DNA of 64,000 nt from Bacillota bacterium (GTDB lineage Bacteria > Bacillota > Clostridia > Christensenellales > SZUA-584): contig JAEWCC010000036.1 in NCBI GenBank assembly GCA_023390815.1, forward strand, positions 12,227 to 76,226, in the 5' to 3' direction. The position numbers and the translations under genes are program-made. How positions within the stretch are numbered: the stretch's first letter is position 1; each line of letters begins with the position of its first letter. Under the pieces are notes generated by a model, which saw only the letters and a program-made list of their open reading frames with translations, was not told where the DNA came from and did no database searches. Below, one piece after another: positions 18,046 through 26,208 of the stretch.

Positions 18046-18287
18046 TCGCGCAAAAAAGAATCCGGGTAAAAAGAACGAATAATTCCGTTTGATTTTACTG
18101 GATTATTGAAATTCCTCAGGACAGAATCATGACAGGCTGCCATTCTTCTTGGCCGCTAATGCCCGCCCGTAGCGCTGTCATCGCTCCCAAAATCAAAATC
18201 TTCATCCGTATATCCCATATCATTCGTACCTCTCACATTATTATTGACGAAAACGCGCAAAATAAAAAAGGCTGTTAAAAAATTCAT

Positions 18288-19466
18288 TTATTCAATACGC
18301 AGCAGACAAAATACCACGCCGTCCTTTGGCAGGAGCCAGTTATGGTGTGCAAGCGACAAAGTGGTATCCGTCTCGATTGGGCGGACGAACCCTTCCACGT
18401 TCGTTGCGCCAAACCCCGAAGCAACCACCTTATATGGGGTTTTCAACCCGTTCTGCGTGTCGATCTGACAGCTGAAGCTTGCGCTTTTACAGGGCGCTTC
18501 GGGGCAAACCGTGTGCACCTTATTTGAGATTGCTACACGGACGGTATACGAGACAGCGATCCTTCTGGGTACTTGTGCGCTGATGTGCAGCGGTCGGTTC
18601 AAAGCGATCTGAGTGACGCTGGCAAAGCCTTTTTGGGCCTCCATGGCCGATTTGTTTTTCTCCACTGCGACGGTATAGCCGTTCTCCTGTTCCCCGTCAA
18701 TGTCGATGATGATATCGCGTATCGTCGGAACTTGCACCACATTATTGGACTTGTGCCGCGCCAGCACGAGGCCTTCGATCGTGCGATCTTCCCCGAATGA
18801 CCACACTTCAAATTGCCGCGTGATGGTTTTAGCAATCGACCTTCCCGGTTCGTCGATCGCGCAGTTCAGGGTAAAGCAGTACTGATCATAATAGTATCTG
18901 TGGCCGATGATGGAATCCGCGACATGCGCAAAGGCTGTATAAACTGAATTCCTGGCGGTTTGATTGTCGTGGCTGTCGTGAAAATACTGAAAGATATGCC
19001 TTCTGAAGTGCTTTTCAAATTCATCGAGCGAATCGTATACCCAGTACAGCCCCTCTTTCCCGAACCGCTGCCTGAACTCCGCAATTTTCTTCAGCTCATC
19101 CGCGTTTTGCCTGGACGGCGGTACAGGCCTGTCGCAAAAGTACAGAAATACGTTTTTGTTCCGGTCGAGCAGCAGGCTGATCTCCTCCTCCGTCCCGGAG
19201 TCGTACCGCTCCGTCTTGCTCCCGAAGCGCGTCCAGAATATCGCGACAATCATATCAGCGTCCACAACCAGTTGAGAATTGAGGATATCCTGCGGCGGGC
19301 TTCCGCTCATGGGCACCGCGTCGCTGCGCCAATGCCGCAGTTCAATATAACGGTCATCGTCCGACTGATTGTATTCCCCGATCACCTCTCTGACAATCGT
19401 CAGTTCGTCCACGATATCTCCCGGGCAGGACAGCAGCAGGTTGATATGCGTCTTGCGTTTCGCCAT
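18288..19466 (-). CDS. TIR-like/DUF4062-type protein with unassigned C-terminal domain
   Basis: 392 residues, ATG behind AAAGGAGGG. The N-terminus LLLSCPGDIVDELTIVREVI, then VDADMIVAIFWTRFGS and SGTEEEISLLL, has the DUF4062/TIR-like layout; the Glu-rich SGTEEE loop corresponds to the catalytic glutamate region of such nucleotide-cleaving effector domains. Residues about 170-392 form a beta-rich domain I do not recognise (VWSFGEDRTIEGLVLARHKS, then GATNVEGFVRPIET). DUF4062-like domains often sit in antiphage or stress-response effectors. It stands alone, with no partner gene on either side. The defence role is inference. Confidence 0.6.
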   Translation of the reverse strand: MAKRKTHINLLLSCPGDIVDELTIVREVIGEYNQSDDDRYIELRHWRSDAVPMSGSPPQDILNSQLVVDADMIVAIFWTRFGSKTERYDSGTEEEISLLLDRNKNVFLYFCDRPVPPSRQNADELKKIAEFRQRFGKEGLYWVYDSLDEFEKHFRRHIFQYFHDSHDNQTARNSVYTAFAHVADSIIGHRYYYDQYCFTLNCAIDEPGRSIAKTITRQFEVWSFGEDRTIEGLVLARHKSNNVVQVPTIRDIIIDIDGEQENGYTVAVEKNKSAMEAQKGFASVTQIALNRPLHISAQVPRRIAVSYTVRVAISNKVHTVCPEAPCKSASFSCQIDTQNGLKTPYKVVASGFGATNVEGFVRPIETDTTLSLAHHNWLLPKDGVVFCLLRIE

Positions 19467-19605
19467 ACAGAGCCCTCCTTTCGTGATGCTCCCTCTATTT
19501 ATGCATATTTCATTTGAGCGGCGGATAATACAATTAACTGCGAAGTACCGTCATGAGAGGTAATTGGACCGCATATACTGCTTGATATCACTTGTTTAAG
19601 GACCA

Positions 19606-19640
19606 TAGAAAAAGACCTTCCGGGCTATCGCCCTGAAAGC
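19606..19640 (-). terminator. terminator after the DUF4279 locus
   Basis: Minus strand CTTTCAGGGCGATAGCCCGGAAGG-type hairpin (imperfect) followed by TCTTTTTC. Confidence 0.55.
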
Positions 19641-19663
19641 CTTCGAATTACATTGTTCATGTT

Positions 19664-20141
19664 CTATGGTAAAACTTCCTTATTCAGATCGAGACTATAA
19701 AAGCATATTCCGATCGAAACATTCAATTCACCTAGTCTTTGGATTACAGGATGGCTAATCTCAACCCCCGTCTGTTCACCTGCATTCGAAAAAGCACCGC
19801 AGAACATATCCATTTTATATCCCTTCGTGGATATCTCCTTGAGTGGCATCCATGCCGGTTCAAGCTGCTTCAATATGGATTGAAAGTGGAAATCAAAGTT
19901 CTCCGAATCTTCTATTGACGAATCCAACGCCCATAACCCCTCTTTAAAAGGCGGAGCTTTTCTAACTTTTCCTTTTCTTGATACGTTCAGGTGGCAATCT
20001 CCTTTTTTATGGGCGCGTGATGGTTCAATGGACAGAAGCCTTGTAATTTCGGATGCGTGATGGTTCAATGGACAGAAGCCTTGTAATTTCGGATGGGTCG
20101 AGTTCCTCACCCATGATTCTCAACGATACTTTGTATCTCAC
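19664..20141 (-). pseudogene. DUF4279 gene broken by a 40-bp tandem duplication
   Basis: Read from a GTG at 20141 behind GGAGG, the product starts VRYKVSLRIMGEELDPSEIT, the normal opening of the DUF4279 family. A perfect 40-bp tandem repeat (20015-20054, 20055-20094) then shifts the frame and ends it after about 37 codons. The rest of the family domain (SEITRLLSIEPSRAHKKGD, then GLWALDSS, KGYKMDMFCGAF and LGICFY-like end) continues in the other frame to 19664. Removing one 40-bp unit restores a single frame of about 145 residues. A shifted frame starting at GTG 20110 gives an alternative 148-residue product with an unrelated N-terminus. Function of the family is unknown. Confidence 0.8.
20015..20094. 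repeat. perfect 40-bp tandem duplication
   Basis: The unit begins GCGTGATGGTTCAATGGACA and ends TTGTAATTTCGGAT; the two copies at 20015-20054 and 20055-20094 are identical. The length is not a multiple of three, so the duplication frameshifts the gene around it. Confidence 0.95.
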
Positions 20142-20148
20142 ACTCGTT

Positions 20149-20217
20149 TTACCTCCGGTCTATTATTCCCCATACCCTGCCCGCGAGGTACAACGAGCCG
20201 CATAACAGCAACAGTGC
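20149..20217 (-). pseudogene. remnant of a folC 3' end
   Basis: The minus strand translates as ALLLLCGSLYLAGRVWGIID and then RR-stop. The true folC nearby ends ALLLVCGSLYLAGRVWGKL, so 16 of 17 residues agree while the DNA differs at many positions. Nothing else of folC is present. The stop codon overlaps the ribosome site of the broken DUF4279 gene, so that gene apparently once followed a folC copy directly. Confidence 0.8.
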
Positions 20218-20240
20218 GCATCTCCCTTCAAGCAAAAAAG

Positions 20241-20588
20241 TCAACCCTCCATACGCTGCTGTTCAACCACACGCTCCAAATAACCAATCGTCTCTTCGGG
20301 ATAGCGAAAAATCGCAACACAGGTTTCGCCATTCTTCAACGAAATGTAGCAGCCGTTCTTTCTCAGCCTGTATCGCTTTCTTTCAATACTGATTATATCG
20401 TCAATGAATATCCGCCATACTTCTTCGCGCTCCGCCAACGCATTGCCTATGATCGCCCCAACAGCTCCAAACAACAACGATACGTTTGAAACATTCTTTT
20501 GATAAATAATCAACGCTGAATCCGTTATTTCTGCTTTGCCAACAAAAATGCTTCCGTCAGGGCAAGTGAAATTGACCTCGTCTTCCAT
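20241..20588 (-). CDS. hypothetical protein with PH/GRAM-like small domain
   Basis: 115 residues, ATG behind AGGAGGCC. The sequence alternates beta strands (NFTCPDGSIFVGKAEITDSA, then IFIDDIISIERKRYRL and CYISLKNGETCVAIFR) with a glycine-rich segment (LLFGAVGAIIGNALAEREEV) that may touch the membrane, and ends in a helix (YPEETIGYLERVVEQQ). That plan matches bacterial PH-like domains of unknown role. It lies between folC and the folC-tail remnant. Confidence 0.6.
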   Translation of the reverse strand: MEDEVNFTCPDGSIFVGKAEITDSALIIYQKNVSNVSLLFGAVGAIIGNALAEREEVWRIFIDDIISIERKRYRLRKNGCYISLKNGETCVAIFRYPEETIGYLERVVEQQRMEG

Positions 20589-20753
20589 ATTGGGGCCTCC
20601 TGATATTTTGTACTGAATCGGGAACTGTTGTTTGTATTATAACGCGTCATCTGGAAGATGTCTACAATCATCGAGCCTTCCTCTAAAAAGGCGGGTAATT
20701 TGAAAAAGCATAAATGTCTTCAGGCTTTTTGCCTGACCGCCAAACCCACGCTG

Positions 20754-22070
20754 TCATGCCTTGTTGTCCCGCAGTTTCCCCCACACCCTTCCCGCGAGGT
20801 ACAGCGAGCCGCAAACGAGCAGCAGCGCGTCGTGTTCGCATGCATATTCCCGCGCCAGCTCGTATGCGCGTTCCGCGTCATCCTCGGCGGCACAATCGGT
20901 ATGTGCGGCAAACAGGCTTTGCAGCGTGACAGTGTCCATGCCGCGCTCCAGGTCCACGTTCGTCACAAATGCCTTGCGGCAGCGCGGGCCCAGGCGCTGC
21001 GCCATGCCCGCGTAATCCTTGTTGCGCATGCACGCGAACAGCAGCGCCACTTCCCTGCCCGCAAAGTGCTGATCCAGCGTTTGCAGCAGCATCTCGATGG
21101 CGGGCGTGTTGTGCGCGCCGTCTAGCAGCATGTCGGGCATACCGGAGATATACTGCGTACGGCACGGCACCATCGCGTCCTTCAGGCCTTGATGAATGGC
21201 AGCCTTCGGCAGCCCCAGAGTCCGCGCGGCAAGGATCGCCATTGCCGCGTTGACAGGCTGCACCGCGCCGATCATGCGGATATTGTAGGATTCGCCCTGA
21301 AATTCAAACGTCTGTCCTGAAAGCCCGCAGCTTATTACACAGACCCCACGGGGCGTTAAAGAACCGCGATTATTGGCCCCCTCTGACGAGGGGGCTGTCG
21401 CCGATAGGCGACTGGGGGAGAGAAAATGGCTTAGTATTGGTCCGGATTTATCACTCCCTCCGGCACTTCGTGCCACCTCTCTCATCTGAGGGAGGCTGGT
21501 AAGACTTTTGTTACAGCCTTCCGGGCTTGTGACATCTTCAACAATGTGCAGCATACTACCTTTCTGCTTGCACGTATCGGCGATCATATCCGCCACGAGC
21601 CGATGCTGCGGCGCGGATACTACCGGCACGCCCGGCTTGATGATGCCGCACTTGTCATATGCGATCTGCTCCAACGTCGTACCCAATATATCGGTGTGGT
21701 CGATGCCGATGGAGGTGAGCACGGTCACCTCGGGGCTGAGCACGTTCGTTGCGTCTTTGCGCCCGCCTAAGCCCGTTTCGATCACGGCGTACTCCGCGCC
21801 GTTCTTCTCCAACCACAGCAGCGCCGCCGCGGTCTGCTGCGCGAACAGCGTATCATTGACGGCGAGTTTCCGCTCTGCCGCCTCTGCCATCCCCGCGTCG
21901 TACTCCGCCATGGGAATGTCCTGCCCGTTTAAGCGAATACGCTCCGTGGGCGAAACGAGATGCGGCGAGGTAAAGCACCCGGTGCTCTTCCCCGCCGCCA
22001 TTAAAATTCTGTAGATGTATTCGGACACCGAGCCTTTGCCGTTGGTGCCCGCGACGTGAACAAACCTCAT
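20754..22070 (-). CDS. folC: folylpolyglutamate synthase / dihydrofolate synthase with translated repeat insert
   Basis: 438 residues. The P-loop AGTNGKGSV, SPHLVSPTERIR, ETGLGGRKDATNV and SIGIDHTDILG are all present, so the Mur-ligase-type ATP site looks intact; it adds glutamates to folates. Two oddities: the protein starts directly at MRFVHVAGTNGKGS, lacking about 45 residues that normally precede the P-loop, and residues about 192-232 are encoded by an interspersed repeat (21375-21496) kept in frame. The start codon overlaps the valS stop (ATGA), so the genes are translationally coupled. Confidence 0.9.
   Translation of the reverse strand: MRFVHVAGTNGKGSVSEYIYRILMAAGKSTGCFTSPHLVSPTERIRLNGQDIPMAEYDAGMAEAAERKLAVNDTLFAQQTAAALLWLEKNGAEYAVIETGLGGRKDATNVLSPEVTVLTSIGIDHTDILGTTLEQIAYDKCGIIKPGVPVVSAPQHRLVADMIADTCKQKGSMLHIVEDVTSPEGCNKSLTSLPQMREVARSAGGSDKSGPILSHFLSPSRLSATAPSSEGANNRGSLTPRGVCVISCGLSGQTFEFQGESYNIRMIGAVQPVNAAMAILAARTLGLPKAAIHQGLKDAMVPCRTQYISGMPDMLLDGAHNTPAIEMLLQTLDQHFAGREVALLFACMRNKDYAGMAQRLGPRCRKAFVTNVDLERGMDTVTLQSLFAAHTDCAAEDDAERAYELAREYACEHDALLLVCGSLYLAGRVWGKLRDNKA
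21375..21496. repeat. interspersed repeat R5, in frame within folC
   Basis: GGCCCCCTCTGACGAGGGGGC at the left, CGCCGATAGGCGACTGGGGG and CTCCCTCCGGCACTTCGTGC inside, and CTCATCTGAGGGAGGC at the right: the same architecture as R9-R11. It is read on the minus strand as part of the folC product without a stop codon. Confidence 0.85.
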
Positions 22071-24691
22071 TGCAGTTGGCTGCGGCGCTGCTGCGCTGCC
22101 GCGAGCTGCTCGCGGTAGTTCTCCAACTTGCCCTGCTCCTGCTGAATCACTTCCGCAGGGGCTTTGCCCGTAAAGCCGGGGTTTCCGAGTTTGCCTTCCG
22201 CACGCGCGATCTCGCTCTGCAAGCGTTTTTCCTCCGCAGCCAGCCGCGAGATCTCCTTTTCGATGTCGATCAGATCGCCCAGCGGCATGAACGCCTCCGC
22301 ACCCGTACCGATGACCGAAACGGCGTTCGCGGGAACCGTGGACTTATCCGATATCCAGACAATCTCCGAAACGGACGCGAGGCGCATGATATACGGGGCG
22401 CACATCTCGTAGTCCGCCTTTACACCCTCCGAGGCAAGCAGCAGCAGCTTCGCACGCTTGTTCGCCGGTACGTTCATCTCCACGCGGATGTTGCGGATGC
22501 CGCGGATCATCTCCATCACGGCTTCCATCGCCTTCTCTTCCGCGGCGTATTTCTTGCCCTCGCTGGGCCAGGCCGACAGCATGATGCTGCCTTCCGTCCC
22601 CGGCATGGTCTGGTAGATCTCCTCCGTGATGAACGGCATAAACGGATGCAGCAGCTTCAGCGTTTCCTTCAGCACCGCGTTCAGCACCGACACCGCCGTA
22701 TCCTTCTGGGCTTCGTCCTGGAAGCGCGGCTTGGCCATTTCGATGTACCAGTCGCAGTACTCGCTCCATAGGAAGTCGTACAACTTCTGCGCCGCCATAC
22801 CGAGCTCGAAACGCTCAATGAACGACGTGACTTCCTTCACGGCTTCGGACAACCTTGAGAGGATCCACTTGTCCGCGATATCGAGCTTCGCTTCGTCGAT
22901 CGGCTTCACCTCGTCGCCCGTATTCATGAGTACGAAGCGCGCCGCGTTCCAAATCTTATTCGCGAAGTTGCGCGCCGCCAGTACCTTGTCGGTAGAGAAG
23001 CGCAGGTCGCCGCCGATACGCACGCCCACCGCGAGGCTGAAGCGCAGGGCGTCCGCGCCGTACTCGTCGATGACCTCGAGCGGGTCGATGCCGTTGCCGA
23101 GTGACTTGCTCATCTTGCGCCCCTGCGCGTCGCGCACAAGGCCGTGGATACTCACAAAATCAAACGGCTTTTTGCCCATACACTCGAAGCCCGACATGAT
23201 CATGCGTGCCACCCAGAAGAAGATGATGTCGTAGCCCGTCACGAGCACGTTCGTCGGATAGAAGTATTCGAGGTCGGGCGTCTTGTCCGGCCAGCCCAGC
23301 GTGGAGAATGGCCATAATCCGCTGCTGAACCAGGTGTCCAGCACGTCCTCGTCCTGCGTGATGTGCGTACTGCCGCACTTCGGGCATTTGTCCGGCATCT
23401 CCGTGGCGACGGTCATCTCGCCGCAGCCCGCGCAGTAATACGCCGGAATGCGGTGGCCCCACCAGAGCTGGCGGGAAATGCACCAGTCGCGGATGTTCTC
23501 CATCCAGTTGAAATAGATCGCCTCAGTGCGCTTGGGCACAAACGTGATGTCACCGCTGCGCACTGCTTCGAGAGCGGGCTCTGCGAGCGGCTTCATCGAA
23601 ACGAACCACTGACGCGACACGATGGGCTCCACCACGCTGCTGCAGCGATAGCACTGGCCTACGTTGTGCTTGTAGTCCTCGATCTTCACGAGCAGGCCGA
23701 GCTCTTCGAGCTCCTTGACGATGCCCTTGCGCGCTTCATCGCGATACTGGCCCTGGTACTTGCCGCCTTTTTCGTTGATATATCCTCTGTCGTCCATCAC
23801 GCGGATGATGGGCAGCTTGTGGCGTTCCGCCACCTCGAAGTCGTTCGGGTCGTGCGCCGGGGTGATCTTCACCGCGCCCGTGCCGAACTCCATATCCACG
23901 TATTCGTCCGCGACCACGGGAATGGCGCGGTTCATGATGGGCAGAATCAGGTTCTTGCCGATCAGATGCGCGTAGCGCTCGTCGTTCGGATTCACCGCGA
24001 GGGCGGTATCGCCCAGCATCGTCTCGGGCCGGGTCGTCGCCACGATGATTCCCTCGCCGCCATCCTCCGCCGGATAGCGCAGGTGCCACAGGTGCGAGGC
24101 GTGTTCCTCATACTCCACCTCGGCGTCGGAGAGCGCCGTTTCGCACTCCGGGCACCAGTTGATGATGCGATCGCCGCGGTAAATCAGGCCCTTGTTGTAG
24201 AGCTGTACGAAGAACGTGTTGACCGCTCTGGAGCAGCCTTCATCCATCGTAAAGCGCTCGCGCGACCAGTCGCACGAGGACCCGAGCTTTCTTAACTGCT
24301 TGACGATGCGTCCGCCGTATTCTTTCTTCCATTCCCACGCGCGCTCGAGGAATTTCTCGCGTCCTAGTTCCTCCTTGGAGGTCCCCTCCTCGCGCAGCTT
24401 GTCGACGATCTTGACCTCGGTCGCGATGCTCGCATGATCGGTGCCCGGCAACCACAGCGCGGCGTAACCCTGCATGCGCTTGGTGCGGATAATCGCGTCC
24501 TGCATCATGTTATCAAGCGCGTGACCCATGTGCAGCTGCCCCGTGATGTTCGGCGGCGGGATCACGATGGTATACGGCTTCTTGTCTTTATCGACCTCCG
24601 CGCGGAAGTAGCCGTTGCTCTCCCACTCGTCGTAGAGCCGCTGTTCCACCTCTTTGGGTTCATACACCTTGGTCAATTCCTTCGCGCACAT
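22067..24691 (-). CDS. valS: valine--tRNA ligase
   Basis: 874 residues from the ATG at 24691, which has GGAGG eight bases upstream; an in-frame ATG at 24751 has no such site. Class I motifs are present: HMGH (54-57), the GRKMSKSLGN loop, and an editing domain between them. Zinc-type cysteines occur (CAGCGEM, CPKCGS). The C-terminal coiled coil (EISRLAAEEKRLQSEIARAE) is the tRNA-binding arm. It charges tRNA-Val. Expression should respond to uncharged tRNA-Val through the T-box at 25262-25490, although three repeats lie between leader and gene. Confidence 0.97.
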   Translation of the reverse strand: MCAKELTKVYEPKEVEQRLYDEWESNGYFRAEVDKDKKPYTIVIPPPNITGQLHMGHALDNMMQDAIIRTKRMQGYAALWLPGTDHASIATEVKIVDKLREEGTSKEELGREKFLERAWEWKKEYGGRIVKQLRKLGSSCDWSRERFTMDEGCSRAVNTFFVQLYNKGLIYRGDRIINWCPECETALSDAEVEYEEHASHLWHLRYPAEDGGEGIIVATTRPETMLGDTALAVNPNDERYAHLIGKNLILPIMNRAIPVVADEYVDMEFGTGAVKITPAHDPNDFEVAERHKLPIIRVMDDRGYINEKGGKYQGQYRDEARKGIVKELEELGLLVKIEDYKHNVGQCYRCSSVVEPIVSRQWFVSMKPLAEPALEAVRSGDITFVPKRTEAIYFNWMENIRDWCISRQLWWGHRIPAYYCAGCGEMTVATEMPDKCPKCGSTHITQDEDVLDTWFSSGLWPFSTLGWPDKTPDLEYFYPTNVLVTGYDIIFFWVARMIMSGFECMGKKPFDFVSIHGLVRDAQGRKMSKSLGNGIDPLEVIDEYGADALRFSLAVGVRIGGDLRFSTDKVLAARNFANKIWNAARFVLMNTGDEVKPIDEAKLDIADKWILSRLSEAVKEVTSFIERFELGMAAQKLYDFLWSEYCDWYIEMAKPRFQDEAQKDTAVSVLNAVLKETLKLLHPFMPFITEEIYQTMPGTEGSIMLSAWPSEGKKYAAEEKAMEAVMEMIRGIRNIRVEMNVPANKRAKLLLLASEGVKADYEMCAPYIMRLASVSEIVWISDKSTVPANAVSVIGTGAEAFMPLGDLIDIEKEISRLAAEEKRLQSEIARAEGKLGNPGFTGKAPAEVIQQEQGKLENYREQLAAAQQRRSQLQ

Positions 24692-24764
24692 CTCCGTGTC
24701 CTCCAAATCTATTCGTTGAATATTGTTGCCTTTTTTGCTGACAGTGAACAACCGCTTTGCCAGT

Positions 24765-24916
24765 AAGGCTCCCCTGTCAGGGGAGCTCCCGGCAACCCAT
24801 TTTGGGTTGCAAGGGTGAAGGGTGTATCAACTCACACCGCTTCAATTTTCTCACCCTTCCGTCCGCGCGCCAGGTTTCACTCCGGCGCTACGGCCACCTC
24901 CCCTTGCAGGGGAGGC
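24765..24916. repeat. interspersed repeat R6
   Basis: AAGGCTCCCCTGTCAGGGGAG left end, GGCAACCCATTTTGGGTTGC hairpin, CCGGCGCTACGGCCACCTCC and CCTTGCAGGGGAGGC right end. Confidence 0.8.
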
Positions 24917-24930
24917 AATGGTGGTATATA

Positions 24931-25064
24931 GGCTCCCTTGTAAGGGGAGCTGTCATCGAAGATGACTGAGGAGTAGTAAACTCAAGTCTGTTCAGAATCA
25001 CATTGGTTTATTGTAATCCCCTCATCCGGCGCTCTGCGCCACCTTCCCCTCAGGGGAAGGCTTA
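24931..25064. repeat. interspersed repeat R7
   Basis: GGCTCCCTTGTAAGGGGAGC left end with TGTCATCGAAGATGACTGAG hairpin, shared with R8; right end CCTCATCCGGCGCTCTGCGC and CCTCAGGGGAAGGCTT as in R3/R4, so it mixes features of both subtypes. Confidence 0.8.
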
Positions 25065-25114
25065 CACGTCCAACATCCTTTCCTCGTTCGGAAGCTGTCC
25101 CCGCATGAGGGTCA

Positions 25115-25248
25115 AAGGCTCCCCTGTAAGGGGAGCTGTCATCGAAGATGACTGAGGGGTAGCAGATTCAAACACTGCGCCCACCCCTCCGCCCGGCCTT
25201 GAAATCTTCGATTTCACGTCCGGCCACCTCCCCTTGCAGGGGAGGCTT
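25115..25248. repeat. interspersed repeat R8
   Basis: Same left half as R7 (GGCTCCCCTGTAAGGGGAGC, TGTCATCGAAGATGACTGAG), a GAAATCTTCGATTTC hairpin, and CACCTCCCCTTGCAGGGGAGG right end as in R6. It lies just downstream of the T-box terminator. Confidence 0.8.
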
Positions 25249-25261
25249 AATCGCTGAAAAT

Positions 25262-25490
25262 AAAAAACCGTCCTGGAAAACAGGACGGATAGTTCCGCGG
25301 TACCACCTGGCTTCGGGCTGACGCCCGCGCTCTCTCCGCTTAACGCGCGGCGCACGCCAAAGGCTACTGCTTTCACCTTCAGTGCTTGCAAAGCGACTTC
25401 GGGCACTTCGTTGCGCAGGGTTCTTTCAGCCGGTGAAACCCCTCTCTTTTGCGCTGTTTCGCGCCGTACTCCTCTTTGCTCATCGCATTT
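25262..25490 (-). ncRNA. T-box leader, valine specific (valS)
   Basis: On the minus strand GCAAAG pairs with CTTTGC to close Stem I, and the specifier GUC (valine codon, 25395-25397) lies directly before the closing CUUUGC strand. The T-box sequence AGGTGGTACCGCGG is at 25295-25308. It is followed by the terminator stem CCGTCCTG/CAGGACGG (25268-25288) and a T-run. Uncharged tRNA-Val would stabilise the antiterminator and allow valS transcription. Confidence 0.95.
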
Positions 25491-25495
25491 GAGAC

Positions 25496-25524
25496 ATTAT
25501 AATACAGCCGCAATGCACTGTCAA
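25496..25524 (-). promoter_or_regulatory. promoter of the valS T-box transcript
   Basis: TTGACA (25519-25524), 17-base spacer, TATAAT (25496-25501): consensus sigma-A promoter just before the leader. Confidence 0.9.
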
Positions 25525-25626
25525 GACCGCGCCATGCGGGCATTACCACTGCCGTTGCTTTACGCCATGGCATATATATGGTAGTATTGATACAATCCAG
25601 ATTACAAAAAAGCGGAGATCACTTGC

Positions 25627-26151
25627 ATGGAACCTGCATTCGTGAATCAATATACGATAACGCTGGAAATGCTCAGGGAATGGACCAAGCTTCCGGTCGG
25701 GCGAAGCGCCATTCGGGGCCGTCGCAGATGGCGGACGCTGCGCACGTTTGGCATTGGAATCAGCTTTGCCATTATCGCCTTTGGCGTCGTCATGATGGAA
25801 TTCTACGCCGCTTTGCTGGGCGTGGCGTTCCTCGCGATCTTCGTTTTGCAGCTATTTGTGGTGCCCGGCAGAGCCTTAAAAAAGCAGTATGATATGAAGA
25901 TCAAATCGCTGAACAACCAGCCGTGGGTCAGAAAGACAATCTTTTCGGACAAGATCGTCGTGGAAGACGGGAAAAGTACGACGATCTTTGAGTATTCCGA
26001 GATGATGAAGGTGACGGAAGACGAACGGTATTTCAACCTGTTCCTCAATGAAGACATGGTTTTAAGAATCCGGCGCGACAGCTTTATCCACGGGGCATCT
26101 GAGAGCTTCAGGGATTTTATCGACACTGCGATTGCAAACAGAGCTAGTTGA
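25627..26151 (+). CDS. YcxB-like membrane protein, copy 1
   Basis: 174 residues: MEPAFVNQYTITLEMLREW, two adjacent transmembrane helices (about 42-85), then a cytoplasmic beta-rich YcxB-type domain (KTIFSDKIVVEDGKSTTIFE, then YFNLFLNEDMVLRIRRDSF). The family is widespread in Bacillota and uncharacterised. A paralogue with the same opening is encoded at 28023. The start follows a weak GCGGAG site. A terminator follows directly. Confidence 0.85.
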   Translation: MEPAFVNQYTITLEMLREWTKLPVGRSAIRGRRRWRTLRTFGIGISFAIIAFGVVMMEFYAALLGVAFLAIFVLQLFVVPGRALKKQYDMKIKSLNNQPWVRKTIFSDKIVVEDGKSTTIFEYSEMMKVTEDERYFNLFLNEDMVLRIRRDSFIHGASESFRDFIDTAIANRAS

Positions 26152-26171
26152 ATAAACAGATATATATGAGA

Positions 26172-26208
26172 TGAGCGGGAGAGAATATTTGATCCTCTCC
26201 CGTTTTAT
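26172..26208 (+). terminator. terminator after YcxB copy 1
   Basis: GCGGGAGAGAATATTTGATC hairpin closing with CTCTCCCGTTTTATTT; it lies between convergent genes and may serve both. Confidence 0.8.

Noticed and set aside
18130..18230. Tiny minus-strand peptides (20-35 residues) behind a GAGAGG site between the TIR-like gene and E2
   Set aside because: Two different frames are possible, neither resembles anything known, and the region may simply be leader DNA.
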